64,000 bases of DNA from UMGS1601 sp900553335 (GCA_937920725.1 CALEUW010000018.1:124001-188000), one strand, 5' to 3'; positions 35,057 to 44,466 are shown, counted from the first letter of the stretch. Translations and numbers: made by a program. Notes: generated by a model not told the origin, from the sequence alone.

Positions 35057-36571
35057 CTAATAATTGTTTAACTCATGCTCGACCCAGTCCTGAGTTTTAA
35101 GCTCAAGACTTTCCGTAGCGGTTTTGTTTGCTTCTGAAAGAATGATATAAGCGACTGTCGCAAGCGATCTCGCTTCCGTATAGTCCTTGTCAATTACAAA
35201 ATTTCCGTTTTCAAGCATATCTTTGATTTTTATAATTTCATCAAAACCGGAAAACAGCTGTTCAATATTCGGCATTACAAAATAAGCCGACTGCATAATG
35301 CTTCTTATATGGGTTCTTATTCCTGCCGGTATATGCTCAGCATTTTCATTTGCTTTAAATTCGTATTCGCTGAAGCCTCTCTTCATTCCTTTTGCACGTT
35401 CGTTTATAACTGTTGCTGCATGTCTTGAGAAAACCAAAGCCTCCAAAAGGGAATTTGACGCAAGCCTGTTGTTTCCGTGAACTCCCGTGTGTGAGCATTC
35501 TCCGCAGGCAAACAGGTTGTCAACAGTGGTTTCTGCCTTTTCGTCAACAGCGATTCCTCCCATGAGATAATGCTGACAGGGATATATAGGTATTAAATCC
35601 TTAGTCATATCATATCCGGCTTCAAGAAGCTTTCCGTAAATCATAGGAAATCGGTTTTTTATAAATTCAGGTTCTTTATGAGTTATATCGAGAAAGAATT
35701 TATCACTCTTTGTTCTTTGCTCCTCAAAAATTATTGAATGAGAAACAACATCTCTCGGAGCAAGCTCAAGTCTGTTGTCATAATCCTGCATAAATCTTTC
35801 CTTGAAGCAGTTTTTTAGATATGCGCCTTCTCCACGTACGGCCTCGGAAATCAAAAAGCATTCTCTTGAACTTTTATCATTAAAAGCTGTGGGATGAAAT
35901 TGAATATAGCTTAGTCTTGAGATTTTTGCACCCATATTATAAGCGAACGCTATTCCATCTCCGGTAGCAATTGATGAGTTTGTCGTGTATTCGTAAACCC
36001 GTCCGATGCCGCCTGTTGCAAAAATACTGAAGTGAGAGTTATAAGTGGTATGGAAACCGCTTCGCAGTACATCAAAAGAAAATCCTGTATGAGTTTTCTT
36101 TACGCCGCAAACCAGCGCATTGTCTATTACATCGACATTTTCGAGCGTCAAGACGTAATTTCTGAGTTTTGTGGTGATTTCATCACCGGTTGCGTCCTTG
36201 TGGTGAAAAATGCGGTGCTTGCCGTGACCGCCTTCAAGAGTTCTGTGGTAATCACCATCGGGCGTTTTATCAAAATCCACACCGAGATTAATTATTTTTT
36301 CAATGTCGATATGAGCTTCGTTGACAAGAATAGTAGTCGTTTTAGGGTTGTTCTCAAATCCTCCGGCAACATAAGTGTCATGCCTGTGAAGCTCCGGGGA
36401 ATCTTTTGGAGAATCATAAACTCCTGCTATTCCTCCTTGGGCAAGCGAAGAGTTGCAAAGAGCAAGATCTGCTTTTGAAAGCAGTAAAACACGCAGGTTT
36501 TTAGAGAGATTTATCGCTGAATAAAGACCTGCAACGCCGCTTCCGATAACTATTACGTCATAATTATTCAT
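35057..36571 (-). CDS. nadB: L-aspartate oxidase
   Basis: NadB oxidises aspartate to iminoaspartate, the first step of de novo NAD synthesis. VIGSGVAGLYSAI binds FAD, NSSLAQGGIAGVY and EGGHGKHRIFHHKDATG form the active site, and QFHPTAF with LISEAVRGEGAYL are family motifs of the succinate dehydrogenase/aspartate oxidase flavoproteins. At 504 residues it is slightly shorter than E. coli NadB. It starts the minus-strand NAD cluster, divergent from the gene at 36756. Confidence 0.94.
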   Translation of the reverse strand: MNNYDVIVIGSGVAGLYSAINLSKNLRVLLLSKADLALCNSSLAQGGIAGVYDSPKDSPELHRHDTYVAGGFENNPKTTTILVNEAHIDIEKIINLGVDFDKTPDGDYHRTLEGGHGKHRIFHHKDATGDEITTKLRNYVLTLENVDVIDNALVCGVKKTHTGFSFDVLRSGFHTTYNSHFSIFATGGIGRVYEYTTNSSIATGDGIAFAYNMGAKISRLSYIQFHPTAFNDKSSRECFLISEAVRGEGAYLKNCFKERFMQDYDNRLELAPRDVVSHSIIFEEQRTKSDKFFLDITHKEPEFIKNRFPMIYGKLLEAGYDMTKDLIPIYPCQHYLMGGIAVDEKAETTVDNLFACGECSHTGVHGNNRLASNSLLEALVFSRHAATVINERAKGMKRGFSEYEFKANENAEHIPAGIRTHIRSIMQSAYFVMPNIEQLFSGFDEIIKIKDMLENGNFVIDKDYTEARSLATVAYIILSEANKTATESLELKTQDWVEHELNNY

Positions 36572-36631
36572 AAAAATGACACGGCCTTTCTGTGTTAGTG
36601 AAAATGATTTTTTTAGTTAGTATTAATAATA

Positions 36632-36661
36632 CCATACTTTTTTAAAAAATGCCATACTTTT
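36632..36661. promoter_or_regulatory. Paired direct repeats in the nadB divergent promoter region
   Basis: CCATACTTTT occurs at 36632-36641 and again at 36652-36661, exactly 20 bp apart, with preceding ATA or ATG also alike. On the minus strand the copies flank a possible -10 TATTAT for nadB (near 36631-36626). Two turns of helix between half-sites would suit a dimeric repressor such as an NAD-responsive regulator. No regulator can be named from sequence. Confidence 0.5.
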
Positions 36662-36755
36662 AAAGTTTTTTTATAAAGATTGTGAAAAGAAAACAATTTG
36701 AATAAGCGTTTAAAAATATCCAATTATTAAATTAAATACAAAGGGAGGTCTTTTT

Positions 36756-37895
36756 ATGGATAATTTCAGCTTTTTAGACGCTCATGAACGAATTCTTTCT
36801 CCGATGCAGGCTTATAAATTCGGATTGGCTGTCGGTTCATCTGTCCGCGAAGGAAGTAAGATAGCGGTAGGCTTTTGTAAAAACAGGGGAGCAGATATTT
36901 ATGCATATTTGATTTCTTCTGCGATTTCCGCCTGCGGCAGTGACTGCTATTTGATTCCCAAAAGCGAGGTTTTCTTGTCAGCATACGGAGCAGAAGTTAT
37001 TTCTGCACATTGTTATATACACATTTGTTCAGAAAGCCACATGAGTGTTTATGCCGGTGGAAAACTTGGAAGCGGACTGGATAAGGATTTTTTAAAAGAG
37101 ATAACAAAGAGATATCATTCAAACGATTTTGCAACAGTTTTACCGCATTTAAGCGGGAGAATCAAAGCCTTAAAAGATATAAAGAGCTTATATGAATCTG
37201 ATCTCAGCGAGAGCTTCAGAAATATAAATGGCATAAGAGCAACTGTTAAAACATCATCGGTACTTGTGGCAAATCTGTTTGATGAGATCATACGGAAAAA
37301 AAACGATTTGAATGTCGAGGAAACAGTTTTTAACTTCTCGCTTGACTGCAAAAAGGTGTCTGCTTACAGTGAGAAAACAGGATATGTTTTTTATGAAACG
37401 CTTTTGCTGCTTGCCGCAAAAATACAGCTTGAAAAAGGGGAAGAGGTTATTGTTCCTAAATTTTTTCCGTCTGCAGCAAACAGACTTTCGGGCAGACTTG
37501 TAAGAGCCGAAAGCAGAGAAAGTCTTAAAATAAGCGAAAGCAATAGATTTCTTACCGATAGTTTTTATCTAATTATGATGATTTTAGAGTATATGGGTAA
37601 AAATAAAATTTCGTTTTATGAAGCTATGCTTGATGTTCCGCGAGTTTATTTTTCGCAGCGATTCATATACGCCGGAGATGATTCCGAGAAAAAAATAAAC
37701 AAAATGGTATCGGAAAGATTTCTGAACGAAAGCGGTGAGCTTACAAACAAATTCGGAAAAGTGAGAGCGAGCCTTGATAAAACAAAGAAGGGCATACTTC
37801 TTTTTGCTGATGCTTTGAGCTTTGAAGCAGCAGGCTCTATTTGTGATGAAATAGAGAATTATGTCAAACGAATTAATCTTGACAAAGAGGAATAA
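36756..37895 (+). CDS. Degenerate phosphohexomutase-like protein
   Basis: The order of segments recalls a phosphoglucomutase/phosphomannomutase. AYKFGLAVGSSV and KIAVGFCKNRGADIYAYLI stand where the phosphoserine loop would be, and VISAHCYIHICSESH takes the place of the metal-linked TASHNP region. RESLKISESNRFLTDSFYLI and a C-terminal helix follow. The catalytic serine motif and the metal DxDxDR motif are not visible, so it is probably not a working mutase. Its 379 residues are also short for the family (~450). A binding or regulatory role is possible. AAGGGAGG precedes the ATG, and a strong terminator closes the gene. The family link is my reading and not certain. Confidence 0.6.
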   Translation: MDNFSFLDAHERILSPMQAYKFGLAVGSSVREGSKIAVGFCKNRGADIYAYLISSAISACGSDCYLIPKSEVFLSAYGAEVISAHCYIHICSESHMSVYAGGKLGSGLDKDFLKEITKRYHSNDFATVLPHLSGRIKALKDIKSLYESDLSESFRNINGIRATVKTSSVLVANLFDEIIRKKNDLNVEETVFNFSLDCKKVSAYSEKTGYVFYETLLLLAAKIQLEKGEEVIVPKFFPSAANRLSGRLVRAESRESLKISESNRFLTDSFYLIMMILEYMGKNKISFYEAMLDVPRVYFSQRFIYAGDDSEKKINKMVSERFLNESGELTNKFGKVRASLDKTKKGILLFADALSFEAAGSICDEIENYVKRINLDKEE

Positions 37896-38006
37896 AGTGG
37901 TATAATAATATATAATCTTTATGGTCGGAAAATTTTTAAAAGCGGTGTGATTTTTCGTGCTTGACACCGCAGAAAATCGGATGCAGCATTTCATCTTTTA
38001 ACATTT

Positions 38007-38053
38007 GCCCGAGCCGCTTAAATTTTGTTGTTGATATGGCTCAGGGCTTTTTT
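38007..38053 (+). terminator. Rho-independent terminator
   Basis: GCCCGAGCC (38007-38015) pairs with GGCTCAGGGC (38038-38047) with one bulged base, followed by TTTTTT. It ends the phosphohexomutase-like gene. A second hairpin upstream, GCGGTGT/ACACCGC near 37944-37969, lacks a T-run. Confidence 0.82.
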
Positions 38054-38146
38054 ATTAACTTAAACATTATTGATACGCCTCAAAGCGCCGAACGGAAATA
38101 ATGCGCTGGGGGAACATGACAAACCGGAAAGGAAAGTATTTTTTTT

Positions 38147-40135
38147 ATGAGCAAAAAATTAAATAACGGTAATGCCAAGTCAGAAAGAGTGGCATCGAAA
38201 AGAGATCTCAAGCGTTATTCGTGGAGCGGGGTTAAGGACGAAGAGCTTACAGATCTTTTCACTATTGATGTGCCTGAAAAAAGTAAGTCTTATGAGATAA
38301 ACAAGACTGCTGAGAAAAGCTCGGCTGAGCCGAAGAGAAAGCAGACAAGCAGCGCCAAAAAGCAGACGAGATCGGATTCGCCAAAGCGCAGAACAAGTCG
38401 GCAGACAACTGCGGCAAAGACAAAAGCGCCCGCAAAATCTGCACAAAAGACTCAGAGCGCAAAGGCACAAAGACGCTCTACTCCGCTTAAAATAATACCG
38501 CTGGGCGGACTTAACGAGATCGGAAAAAACATGACGGTAATTGAATGTGCAAACGATATTTTTATTATCGACTGCGGACTTGCGTTTCCGGATTCTGAAA
38601 TGCTTGGAGTAGATCTTGTTCTGCCTGATTACACATATTTAGAGAAAAATGCTCAAAAGATCAGGGGAATTATTTTGACTCACGGTCATGAGGATCACAT
38701 AGGCGGACTTCCTTATTTTTTAAACAAGATAAACGTGCCTGTATACGGAACACGACTTACTATCGGACTTGTTGAAGGAAAGCTCAAAGAGGCGGGACTT
38801 TTAGGGAGAGTGACGTTATCTGTTGTAAAACCGGGAGATACAGTTAAGCTTGGCTGTATGGCTGTTGAGCTTATAAGAGTAAACCATTCTATACCTGACG
38901 CTGTAGGCATGGCTATTTTTACACCTGCCGGAATCTTAGTTCACACAGGCGACTTTAAGGTTGATTTTACACCTATTGAAGGCGGAGCAATTGATCTCGC
39001 AAGATTTGCAGAACTGGGTAACAGGGGTGTTTTGGCTCTTATGTCTGATTCTACGAATTCGGAGCGTCCAGGTTTTACAATGAGTGAGAGAAAGGTCGGC
39101 GAAAGCTTTTCAAAGCTTTTTCAAAAGGCTGACGGGAAGAGAATTATAATAGCAACATTTGCTTCTAATATTCACCGTGTTCAGCAAATAATTGACCGTG
39201 CTATAAAGGACGGACGAAAGGTTGCGGTTTCAGGAAGAAGCATGGTCAATGTTATGCAAAAGGGGCGAGAGCTTGGATATCTTAAATGTCCCGATAATAT
39301 TTTAATTGATATTGATGAAATAAACAGGTATGCGCCTGAGAAGCTTGTTATAATTACAACGGGAAGCCAGGGCGAGCCTATGTCGGCGCTTACCAGAATG
39401 GCAAGAAACGATCACAGGCAGGTTTCCATTACTCCTATGGACTTTATAATTATCTCTGCAACTCCTATTCCGGGAAATGAAAAGGGCGTTACAAATGTTG
39501 TAAACAGCCTTATGAAACTCGGCGCAGAGGTAATATATGAATCTATGTACGATGTTCACGTTTCGGGACACGCTTGCCAGGAGGAGCAGAAGATGCTGCT
39601 GTCCTTGGTAAAGCCGAAGTATTTTATCCCGGTGCACGGCGAATATAAGCATTTATCACGTCATGCACAAACGGCAAACGCTACGGGAATAGATTATAAA
39701 AACATTATTATAGCAGATCTCGGCAGCGTTATTGAAACTGACGGCGTTGATATGAGGATAACAGGCTCTGTACCGGCAGGAAAGGTTTTAGTGGACGGAC
39801 TTGGAGTCGGAGATGTTGGAGTTATTGTTCTTCGGGACAGAAAGCATTTGGCGGAGGACGGACTTATTATTGCTGTAGCTGCTATAGACAGCGAAAACCG
39901 AACAGTTCTTTCAGGTCCTGATATTGTATCTCGCGGATTTGTATATGTAAGAGAAGCCGAGGAGCTTTTAGACGGAGCAAAGGAGCTTTTGTATGATTGT
40001 CTTAAAAGCTGTCTTGATCACTCTGTTTACGAGTGGAGTACAATGAAAAATAAAATGAAGGAATCGCTCTCAAATTACATTTACCAAAAGACTAAACGAA
40101 GCCCTATGATACTGCCGATAATAATGGAAGTCTAG
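38147..40135 (+). CDS. rnj: Ribonuclease J
   Basis: RNase J is a 5'-3' exo- and endoribonuclease of the metallo-beta-lactamase/beta-CASP family, central to mRNA decay and rRNA maturation. The catalytic zinc motif HGHEDHIGG is at about residues 179-187; VHTGDFKVDF, SDSTNSERPG, TTGSQGEPMSAL and VHGEYKH supply the rest. IIPLGGLNEIGKN begins the conserved core at about residue 115. The first ~110 residues are an extra Lys/Arg/Ser/Thr/Ala-rich tail, likely disordered and RNA-binding, making the protein 662 residues against about 555 in Bacillus. It has no close partner gene. Confidence 0.94.
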   Translation: MSKKLNNGNAKSERVASKRDLKRYSWSGVKDEELTDLFTIDVPEKSKSYEINKTAEKSSAEPKRKQTSSAKKQTRSDSPKRRTSRQTTAAKTKAPAKSAQKTQSAKAQRRSTPLKIIPLGGLNEIGKNMTVIECANDIFIIDCGLAFPDSEMLGVDLVLPDYTYLEKNAQKIRGIILTHGHEDHIGGLPYFLNKINVPVYGTRLTIGLVEGKLKEAGLLGRVTLSVVKPGDTVKLGCMAVELIRVNHSIPDAVGMAIFTPAGILVHTGDFKVDFTPIEGGAIDLARFAELGNRGVLALMSDSTNSERPGFTMSERKVGESFSKLFQKADGKRIIIATFASNIHRVQQIIDRAIKDGRKVAVSGRSMVNVMQKGRELGYLKCPDNILIDIDEINRYAPEKLVIITTGSQGEPMSALTRMARNDHRQVSITPMDFIIISATPIPGNEKGVTNVVNSLMKLGAEVIYESMYDVHVSGHACQEEQKMLLSLVKPKYFIPVHGEYKHLSRHAQTANATGIDYKNIIIADLGSVIETDGVDMRITGSVPAGKVLVDGLGVGDVGVIVLRDRKHLAEDGLIIAVAAIDSENRTVLSGPDIVSRGFVYVREAEELLDGAKELLYDCLKSCLDHSVYEWSTMKNKMKESLSNYIYQKTKRSPMILPIIMEV

Positions 40136-40153
40136 TTTAATTCGGAATTATTT

Positions 40154-40503
40154 GAATTGACAGATTGACAGTGATAATGGACAATTGAATTCAGAAATCA
40201 GAATTAAAATTCGATAGAATAAAATGCATTCCTGTACATTACCGTCAGGAGCTGACTCGAACATACAATATAACTTTCACGCCAAATCTGCTGAGCAGGC
40301 GGCCGCCGGTGGCGGAAACAGGGAGTTTGTGAAGGGAAGAAATAAGGAGAATTTCGATGGCGTAAGCCTACGAAAGGCGACTATATTTCTGACCGTATTA
40401 CAGAGGGAAAACCAAGGAACGAATTCTTTCAAAACTCTGGGGAAGTCCTTCTGCTTTTGAGGGGGGTTATTATCCTGCCCCTTTTCCTAGGTTTGCCCTC
40501 TGA
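40154..40503 (+). repeat. ~350-bp dispersed repeat, copy 2
   Basis: This is the plus-strand relative of the repeat at 33580-33912. The two begin with TTGACA-rich sequence just after a stop codon, share AATAAAATGCATTCCTGTAC-like and CAGAGGGAAAACCAA blocks, and end near CCCTCTGA. It takes most of the 459-bp gap between rnj and gdpP. A 78-codon ORF inside (40224-40460) is of mixed composition and not conserved in frame in the other copy. Confidence 0.75.
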
Positions 40504-40555
40504 GAAGCAAGAAGCTAGAGAATTTGTAATCAGCGAGCATTTGAGTTATTATAAA

Positions 40556-40582
40556 TTATTCGGTACACTTAGTTCCGAATAA
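40556..40582 (+). promoter_or_regulatory. Hairpin abutting the gdpP ribosome-binding site
   Basis: TTATTCGG (40556-40563) pairs perfectly with CCGAATAA (40575-40582). The next base starts GGGAGG, the Shine-Dalgarno of gdpP. The arrangement is like the hairpin before fkp and may tune translation. Confidence 0.5.
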
Positions 40583-40594
40583 GGGAGGTAAACT

Positions 40595-42580
40595 ATGAAA
40601 AAGAAAGTGCAGATACCCTTGATTGCAGCGTTTATACTGCTTTGCATATCAGCGGTATTCACAGCGATTTATATAATTGCCGGAAACGGTACACGAAACG
40701 TTGGAATTGCTGCTTTTGTGATTGACACTATAATGATCGCAGTGCTTTTGCTTTATTTTGCTGTTACCGAAAACCGAAAGCTTAAATATGTAGCGAAAAT
40801 GTCGCATGATTTAAAGTATACTCAAAGAGAAACTCTTTATAATTTTCCGGCACCTGTTTTAATTGTCGATAATGACAGGACTGTAGTTTGGGTGAATGAG
40901 CGTTTTTCAAAGGAACTTTATTCAGAAAACGAAGCTTTCGGTATGAAAGTATCAGATCTGTTTTTTGTAAATTTCGATATGATGTTCCACAAGCAGGGAA
41001 CAGTTGTAAGAATTCATAACCGTTATTATATAGCTAAAGCTACAAGACCGGAAAGAGAAGTAAACGGTCTTATAATGATTTATTTAAACGATGAAACTGA
41101 ATTTCAGGAATTAAAGAATGAGTATACTCTTTCTCACCCATCAGTTATGATAATTTCGGTTGATAACTATGACGATGCGCTTCAAAATTCAAGAGCTAGC
41201 GAAAAAAGTACGATCGTCGGAGAAATCGAAAGGCTCGTCGAGGATTTTATTGATTCTACAACGGGTATTGCAGTAAACATTTCTTCTTCAAGGTTTGTTG
41301 TAGTAATTGAAGAAAGACACTTAAGAAGATGTATTGAAAATAAATTTGATATTTTAAATAAGGCGAGAGATATTTTAGTCGGAGGAAGTCAGCCTATAAC
41401 ACTTTCAATCGGAATCGGAAAAGACGCTGCTACTCTTTCTCAAAGCGAGGCGTATGCAAGACAGGCTCTTGATATGTGTTTGGGAAGAGGCGGAGATCAG
41501 GTCGCAATCAAAAACGAATCGGGATTTGAGTTTTACGGCGGAATATCAAAGGGCTATGAGCGAAGAACAAAGGTCAGAAGCCGTGTAATTGCAAATGCTC
41601 TTGCAGAGGTTATAAAAGAATCGGACATTGTGTTTATAATGGGACACCGAAACGGAGATCTTGACAGTATCGGCTCTGCAACAGGACTTTGTTCAGCGAT
41701 AAGAAATATGGACAAACAGTCGTTTGTAGTTTGCGATCTTGAACATAACCTTGCAACAGTTATGATAAATCACATTAACGCCAATGAAAAGGATACCTAC
41801 TACATACCGCCGCAAATGGCCATGTCGATAAAAACAGACCAAAGCGCTTTGGTTATTGTAGATACGCACAATCCGGATATTTTAGACAGCACTGAGTTTT
41901 ATAAAATGTTTGATAAAGTAATTGTTGTTGATCATCATAGAAGAATGGTGAATTCAGTTGAGAACGCAGTTATTTTTTATAATGAGCCGAATGCTTCATC
42001 CGCATCTGAAATGGTAGCAGAGCTGGTGCAGTATTTATCCGAGAATACCAGACTTGCACCTCATATAGCCGAGAGCTTGCTTGCAGGAATAATGCTTGAT
42101 ACCAAAAACTTTGTCATGAAAACAGGTGTGAGAACATTTGAAGCAGCGGCATACTTAAAACGGCAGGGGGCAGATACGATCGCCGTCAAAACAATGTTCG
42201 CAACTCCTATTGACACATATCGTGAAAAGTCAAAGCTAATAAGTGAAGCCGAGCTTTACGGCACATGCGCTATAGCTGTCGGCGACGGCAATAACGATGC
42301 GGTTCGTCTTGCGGCGGCACAGGCAGCAGACGAGCTTTTGGGAGTTTCGGGAATAAAGGCAGCTTTCGTGCTTTATGAAAGCAACGCAATGACCGCAATG
42401 AGTGCAAGAAGCATGGGCGATGTAAATGTTCAGGTTATTATGGAGGCACTCGGCGGCGGCGGACATCACAATATGGCAGGAACGCAGGTTAATATGAATC
42501 TGAGTGCAGCTAAAGAAAAGCTTAAAGAAGTGCTTTTAGAGAATGTCGAGGGTTATTCTGAAATGATTAAGGAGGATTAG
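40595..42580 (+). CDS. gdpP: GdpP/YybT-type cyclic-di-AMP phosphodiesterase
   Basis: GdpP hydrolyses the second messenger c-di-AMP. Two N-terminal helices (about 7-30 and 37-56) anchor it. A PAS-like domain (about 75-155) and a degenerate GGDEF domain (about 185-305, with ISVDNYDDAL instead of an active GGDEF) follow. The DHH domain has GHRNGDLDSIGS (about 350), VIVDTHNP and the VVDHHRR motif at about 446, and the DHHA1 tail shows MEALGGGGHHNMAG. At 661 residues it is of normal length. It stands two bases before rplI and upstream of dnaB, the usual Firmicute order. Confidence 0.95.
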   Translation: MKKKVQIPLIAAFILLCISAVFTAIYIIAGNGTRNVGIAAFVIDTIMIAVLLLYFAVTENRKLKYVAKMSHDLKYTQRETLYNFPAPVLIVDNDRTVVWVNERFSKELYSENEAFGMKVSDLFFVNFDMMFHKQGTVVRIHNRYYIAKATRPEREVNGLIMIYLNDETEFQELKNEYTLSHPSVMIISVDNYDDALQNSRASEKSTIVGEIERLVEDFIDSTTGIAVNISSSRFVVVIEERHLRRCIENKFDILNKARDILVGGSQPITLSIGIGKDAATLSQSEAYARQALDMCLGRGGDQVAIKNESGFEFYGGISKGYERRTKVRSRVIANALAEVIKESDIVFIMGHRNGDLDSIGSATGLCSAIRNMDKQSFVVCDLEHNLATVMINHINANEKDTYYIPPQMAMSIKTDQSALVIVDTHNPDILDSTEFYKMFDKVIVVDHHRRMVNSVENAVIFYNEPNASSASEMVAELVQYLSENTRLAPHIAESLLAGIMLDTKNFVMKTGVRTFEAAAYLKRQGADTIAVKTMFATPIDTYREKSKLISEAELYGTCAIAVGDGNNDAVRLAAAQAADELLGVSGIKAAFVLYESNAMTAMSARSMGDVNVQVIMEALGGGGHHNMAGTQVNMNLSAAKEKLKEVLLENVEGYSEMIKED

Positions 42581-42582
42581 AT

Positions 42583-43032
42583 ATGAAGGTTATATTTTTA
42601 AAAGATGTAAAAGGTTCAGGAAAAGCAGGAGAGGTAAAGAATGTTGCAGACGGATATGCAAGAAATCTTTTAATTGCAAAAGGACTTGCCGTTGAGGCTA
42701 CAAATAAGAATTTAAACGAGCTTAAGGGAAAGCAGGAGTCGATTCAGCATAAAAAGGACGTTGAGAAATCAGATAACGAACAGATCGCAAAAGCCTTAAG
42801 CGGAAAAACAGTGGCTGTTAAGGCAAAAGCCGGAAATGGTGGAAAGCTTTTCGGTGCAGTTACTCCGGCCTATATATCGCAGGAAATTGAAAAGCAGTAC
42901 GGGGTAAAGCTTGACAAGAAAAAGATATCCTTAAAGGGCGGGGATATAAAAACCTATGGCGACTTTGAGGCTGCGGTTAAATTGTCGCAGGGAGTTTCTT
43001 TTTCAGTTCAGGTAACAGTAAGTGAAGAATGA
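42583..43032 (+). CDS. rplI: 50S ribosomal protein L9
   Basis: L9 binds 23S rRNA with its N-terminal domain and reaches out from the ribosome. MKVIFLKDVKGSGKAGEVKN and VADGYARNLLI form the signature N-domain. A long helix and the C-domain with GGKLFGAVTPAYISQEIE follow, giving 149 residues. It sits between gdpP and dnaB. Confidence 0.97.
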   Translation: MKVIFLKDVKGSGKAGEVKNVADGYARNLLIAKGLAVEATNKNLNELKGKQESIQHKKDVEKSDNEQIAKALSGKTVAVKAKAGNGGKLFGAVTPAYISQEIEKQYGVKLDKKKISLKGGDIKTYGDFEAAVKLSQGVSFSVQVTVSEE

Positions 43033-43074
43033 TTGAGTGTGCCGACAGTATAAATAATTTTAGAGGGTTTTACA

Positions 43075-44418
43075 ATGGATTTTGTATCAGATGCAGGGAT
43101 TTCTCAGCTTCCTGTTAGCCTGGAAGCTGAACAGACTGTTCTCGGAGGAATACTTATAGACGCAAAAAGAGCGCTTCCTGTTGTTATCGAGCGTGTAAAG
43201 GCTGATTTTTTCTACAGCGAACAGCATAGGGCAATTTTTGCGATAATGCAGAGAATGTTTACGTCAAATCAAAATGTCGATATTATCACCGTTGCGAACG
43301 AAGCTCAAAGAATGGGTGTATTTGAAACTGAGATAATGGCAAGAACATATCTTAAAGGGATGGCCGAAGGTGTTCCCAGCGTTTCAAATATTGAAAGCTA
43401 CTGCGATATTTTAGAGGAAAAATACTATTTGCGTTCTTTGATAATTGCGTCGAGAGAGATAATCGACAATGCCCAAAATTCATCTTTGGACGCTAAAACC
43501 TTACTTGACAGCGCAGAGCAGAAAATTTACGATATAAGAAAAGGTAAAGACGCAGAGGGGCTTACAAAAATCGAGAGCATAATTTTAGATTCGTATCAGC
43601 ATCTTCAGCAGATAACCGGTGATGATAAGGATAAATATCTAGGTGCTAAAACCGGATTTTCAAAGCTCGATCAGATTACAAGCGGACTTAACAAATCCGA
43701 CCTTATTATAGTTGCAGCAAGACCGGGTATGGGAAAATCCGCATTTGCGCTCAACATCGCTACTAATATGTGTAAAAGAAGCGATAAGGAAGTGGCTATA
43801 TTTTCTCTTGAGATGGGTAAGGAGCAGATGGTTACCCGTATGCTTTCCAGCGAATCGCTGGTGAGCAACGGAGTTTTGCGTTCGGGAAGTCTTGAGGTTG
43901 AGGACTGGAATAAGCTTGCTGAGGGAGCGGCATCGCTTTCTGAGATGCCGATATATATTGACGATACGGCGGGAGTTACTGTTCCTCAGATGAAAGCGAA
44001 GCTCAGACGAATGAGAAACCTGGGACTTGTTGTTATCGACTATCTCCAGCTTATGGAGAGTGCAGGCAAGCATTCAAACAGAGTAAATGAGGTTTCTGAA
44101 ATAACAAGACAGCTTAAGCTTATGGCTAAAGAACTTAATGTTCCGGTTATTTGCCTTTCACAGCTTGCAAGAGGACCTGAAAACAGACAGGATCACCGTC
44201 CTATGCTTGCCGATCTGCGTGAATCCGGTTCTATCGAGCAGGACGCAGATATTGTTTTGTTTTTGTACCGTGACGGATACTATAATGAAGAGCTTGAAAA
44301 TCAAAGCGAGGCTGAATGTATAATATCCAAAAACCGACACGGCGAAACGGGGACGGTAAAGCTTGCATGGCTTGGCGAATATACGCTTTTCAGAAGTCTT
44401 GACACCACAGCAAGATAA
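43075..44418 (+). CDS. dnaB: Replicative DNA helicase DnaB
   Basis: This hexameric helicase unwinds DNA at the fork (called DnaC in Bacillus). The N-terminal domain includes SLEAEQTVLGGILID. The RecA-like motor has the Walker A AARPGMGKSAFAL (about 214-226), FSLEMGKEQMVTRMLS, the Walker B VVIDYLQLM and LRESGSIEQDADIV. At 447 residues it is full length and has no intein. The ATG at 43075 follows the rplI stop by 42 bases. A structured repeat lies downstream of its terminator. Confidence 0.97.
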   Translation: MDFVSDAGISQLPVSLEAEQTVLGGILIDAKRALPVVIERVKADFFYSEQHRAIFAIMQRMFTSNQNVDIITVANEAQRMGVFETEIMARTYLKGMAEGVPSVSNIESYCDILEEKYYLRSLIIASREIIDNAQNSSLDAKTLLDSAEQKIYDIRKGKDAEGLTKIESIILDSYQHLQQITGDDKDKYLGAKTGFSKLDQITSGLNKSDLIIVAARPGMGKSAFALNIATNMCKRSDKEVAIFSLEMGKEQMVTRMLSSESLVSNGVLRSGSLEVEDWNKLAEGAASLSEMPIYIDDTAGVTVPQMKAKLRRMRNLGLVVIDYLQLMESAGKHSNRVNEVSEITRQLKLMAKELNVPVICLSQLARGPENRQDHRPMLADLRESGSIEQDADIVLFLYRDGYYNEELENQSEAECIISKNRHGETGTVKLAWLGEYTLFRSLDTTAR

Positions 44419-44426
44419 ATTTTTAC

Positions 44427-44460
44427 GGCACCGTCTGAATAATTTCACTCGGTGTTTCAT
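44427..44460 (+). terminator. Putative dnaB terminator
   Basis: GGCACCG (44427-44433) pairs with CGGTGTT (44450-44456), with two G-U pairs, followed by TCATTTTAT. The 3' half of this hairpin, 44443-44460, recurs imperfectly (15 of 18) at 44663-44680 after the inserted structured element. Confidence 0.5.
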
Positions 44461-44466
44461 TTTATA

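Noticed and set aside
37940..37972. GCGGTGT/ACACCGC hairpin after the phosphohexomutase-like gene as a second terminator
   Set aside because: The stem is good but no T-run follows. The hairpin at 38007-38053 is the better terminator.
40224..40460. A 78-codon plus-strand ORF between rnj and gdpP
   Set aside because: It falls inside the dispersed repeat, is not kept in frame in the other copy and has no good ribosome site.
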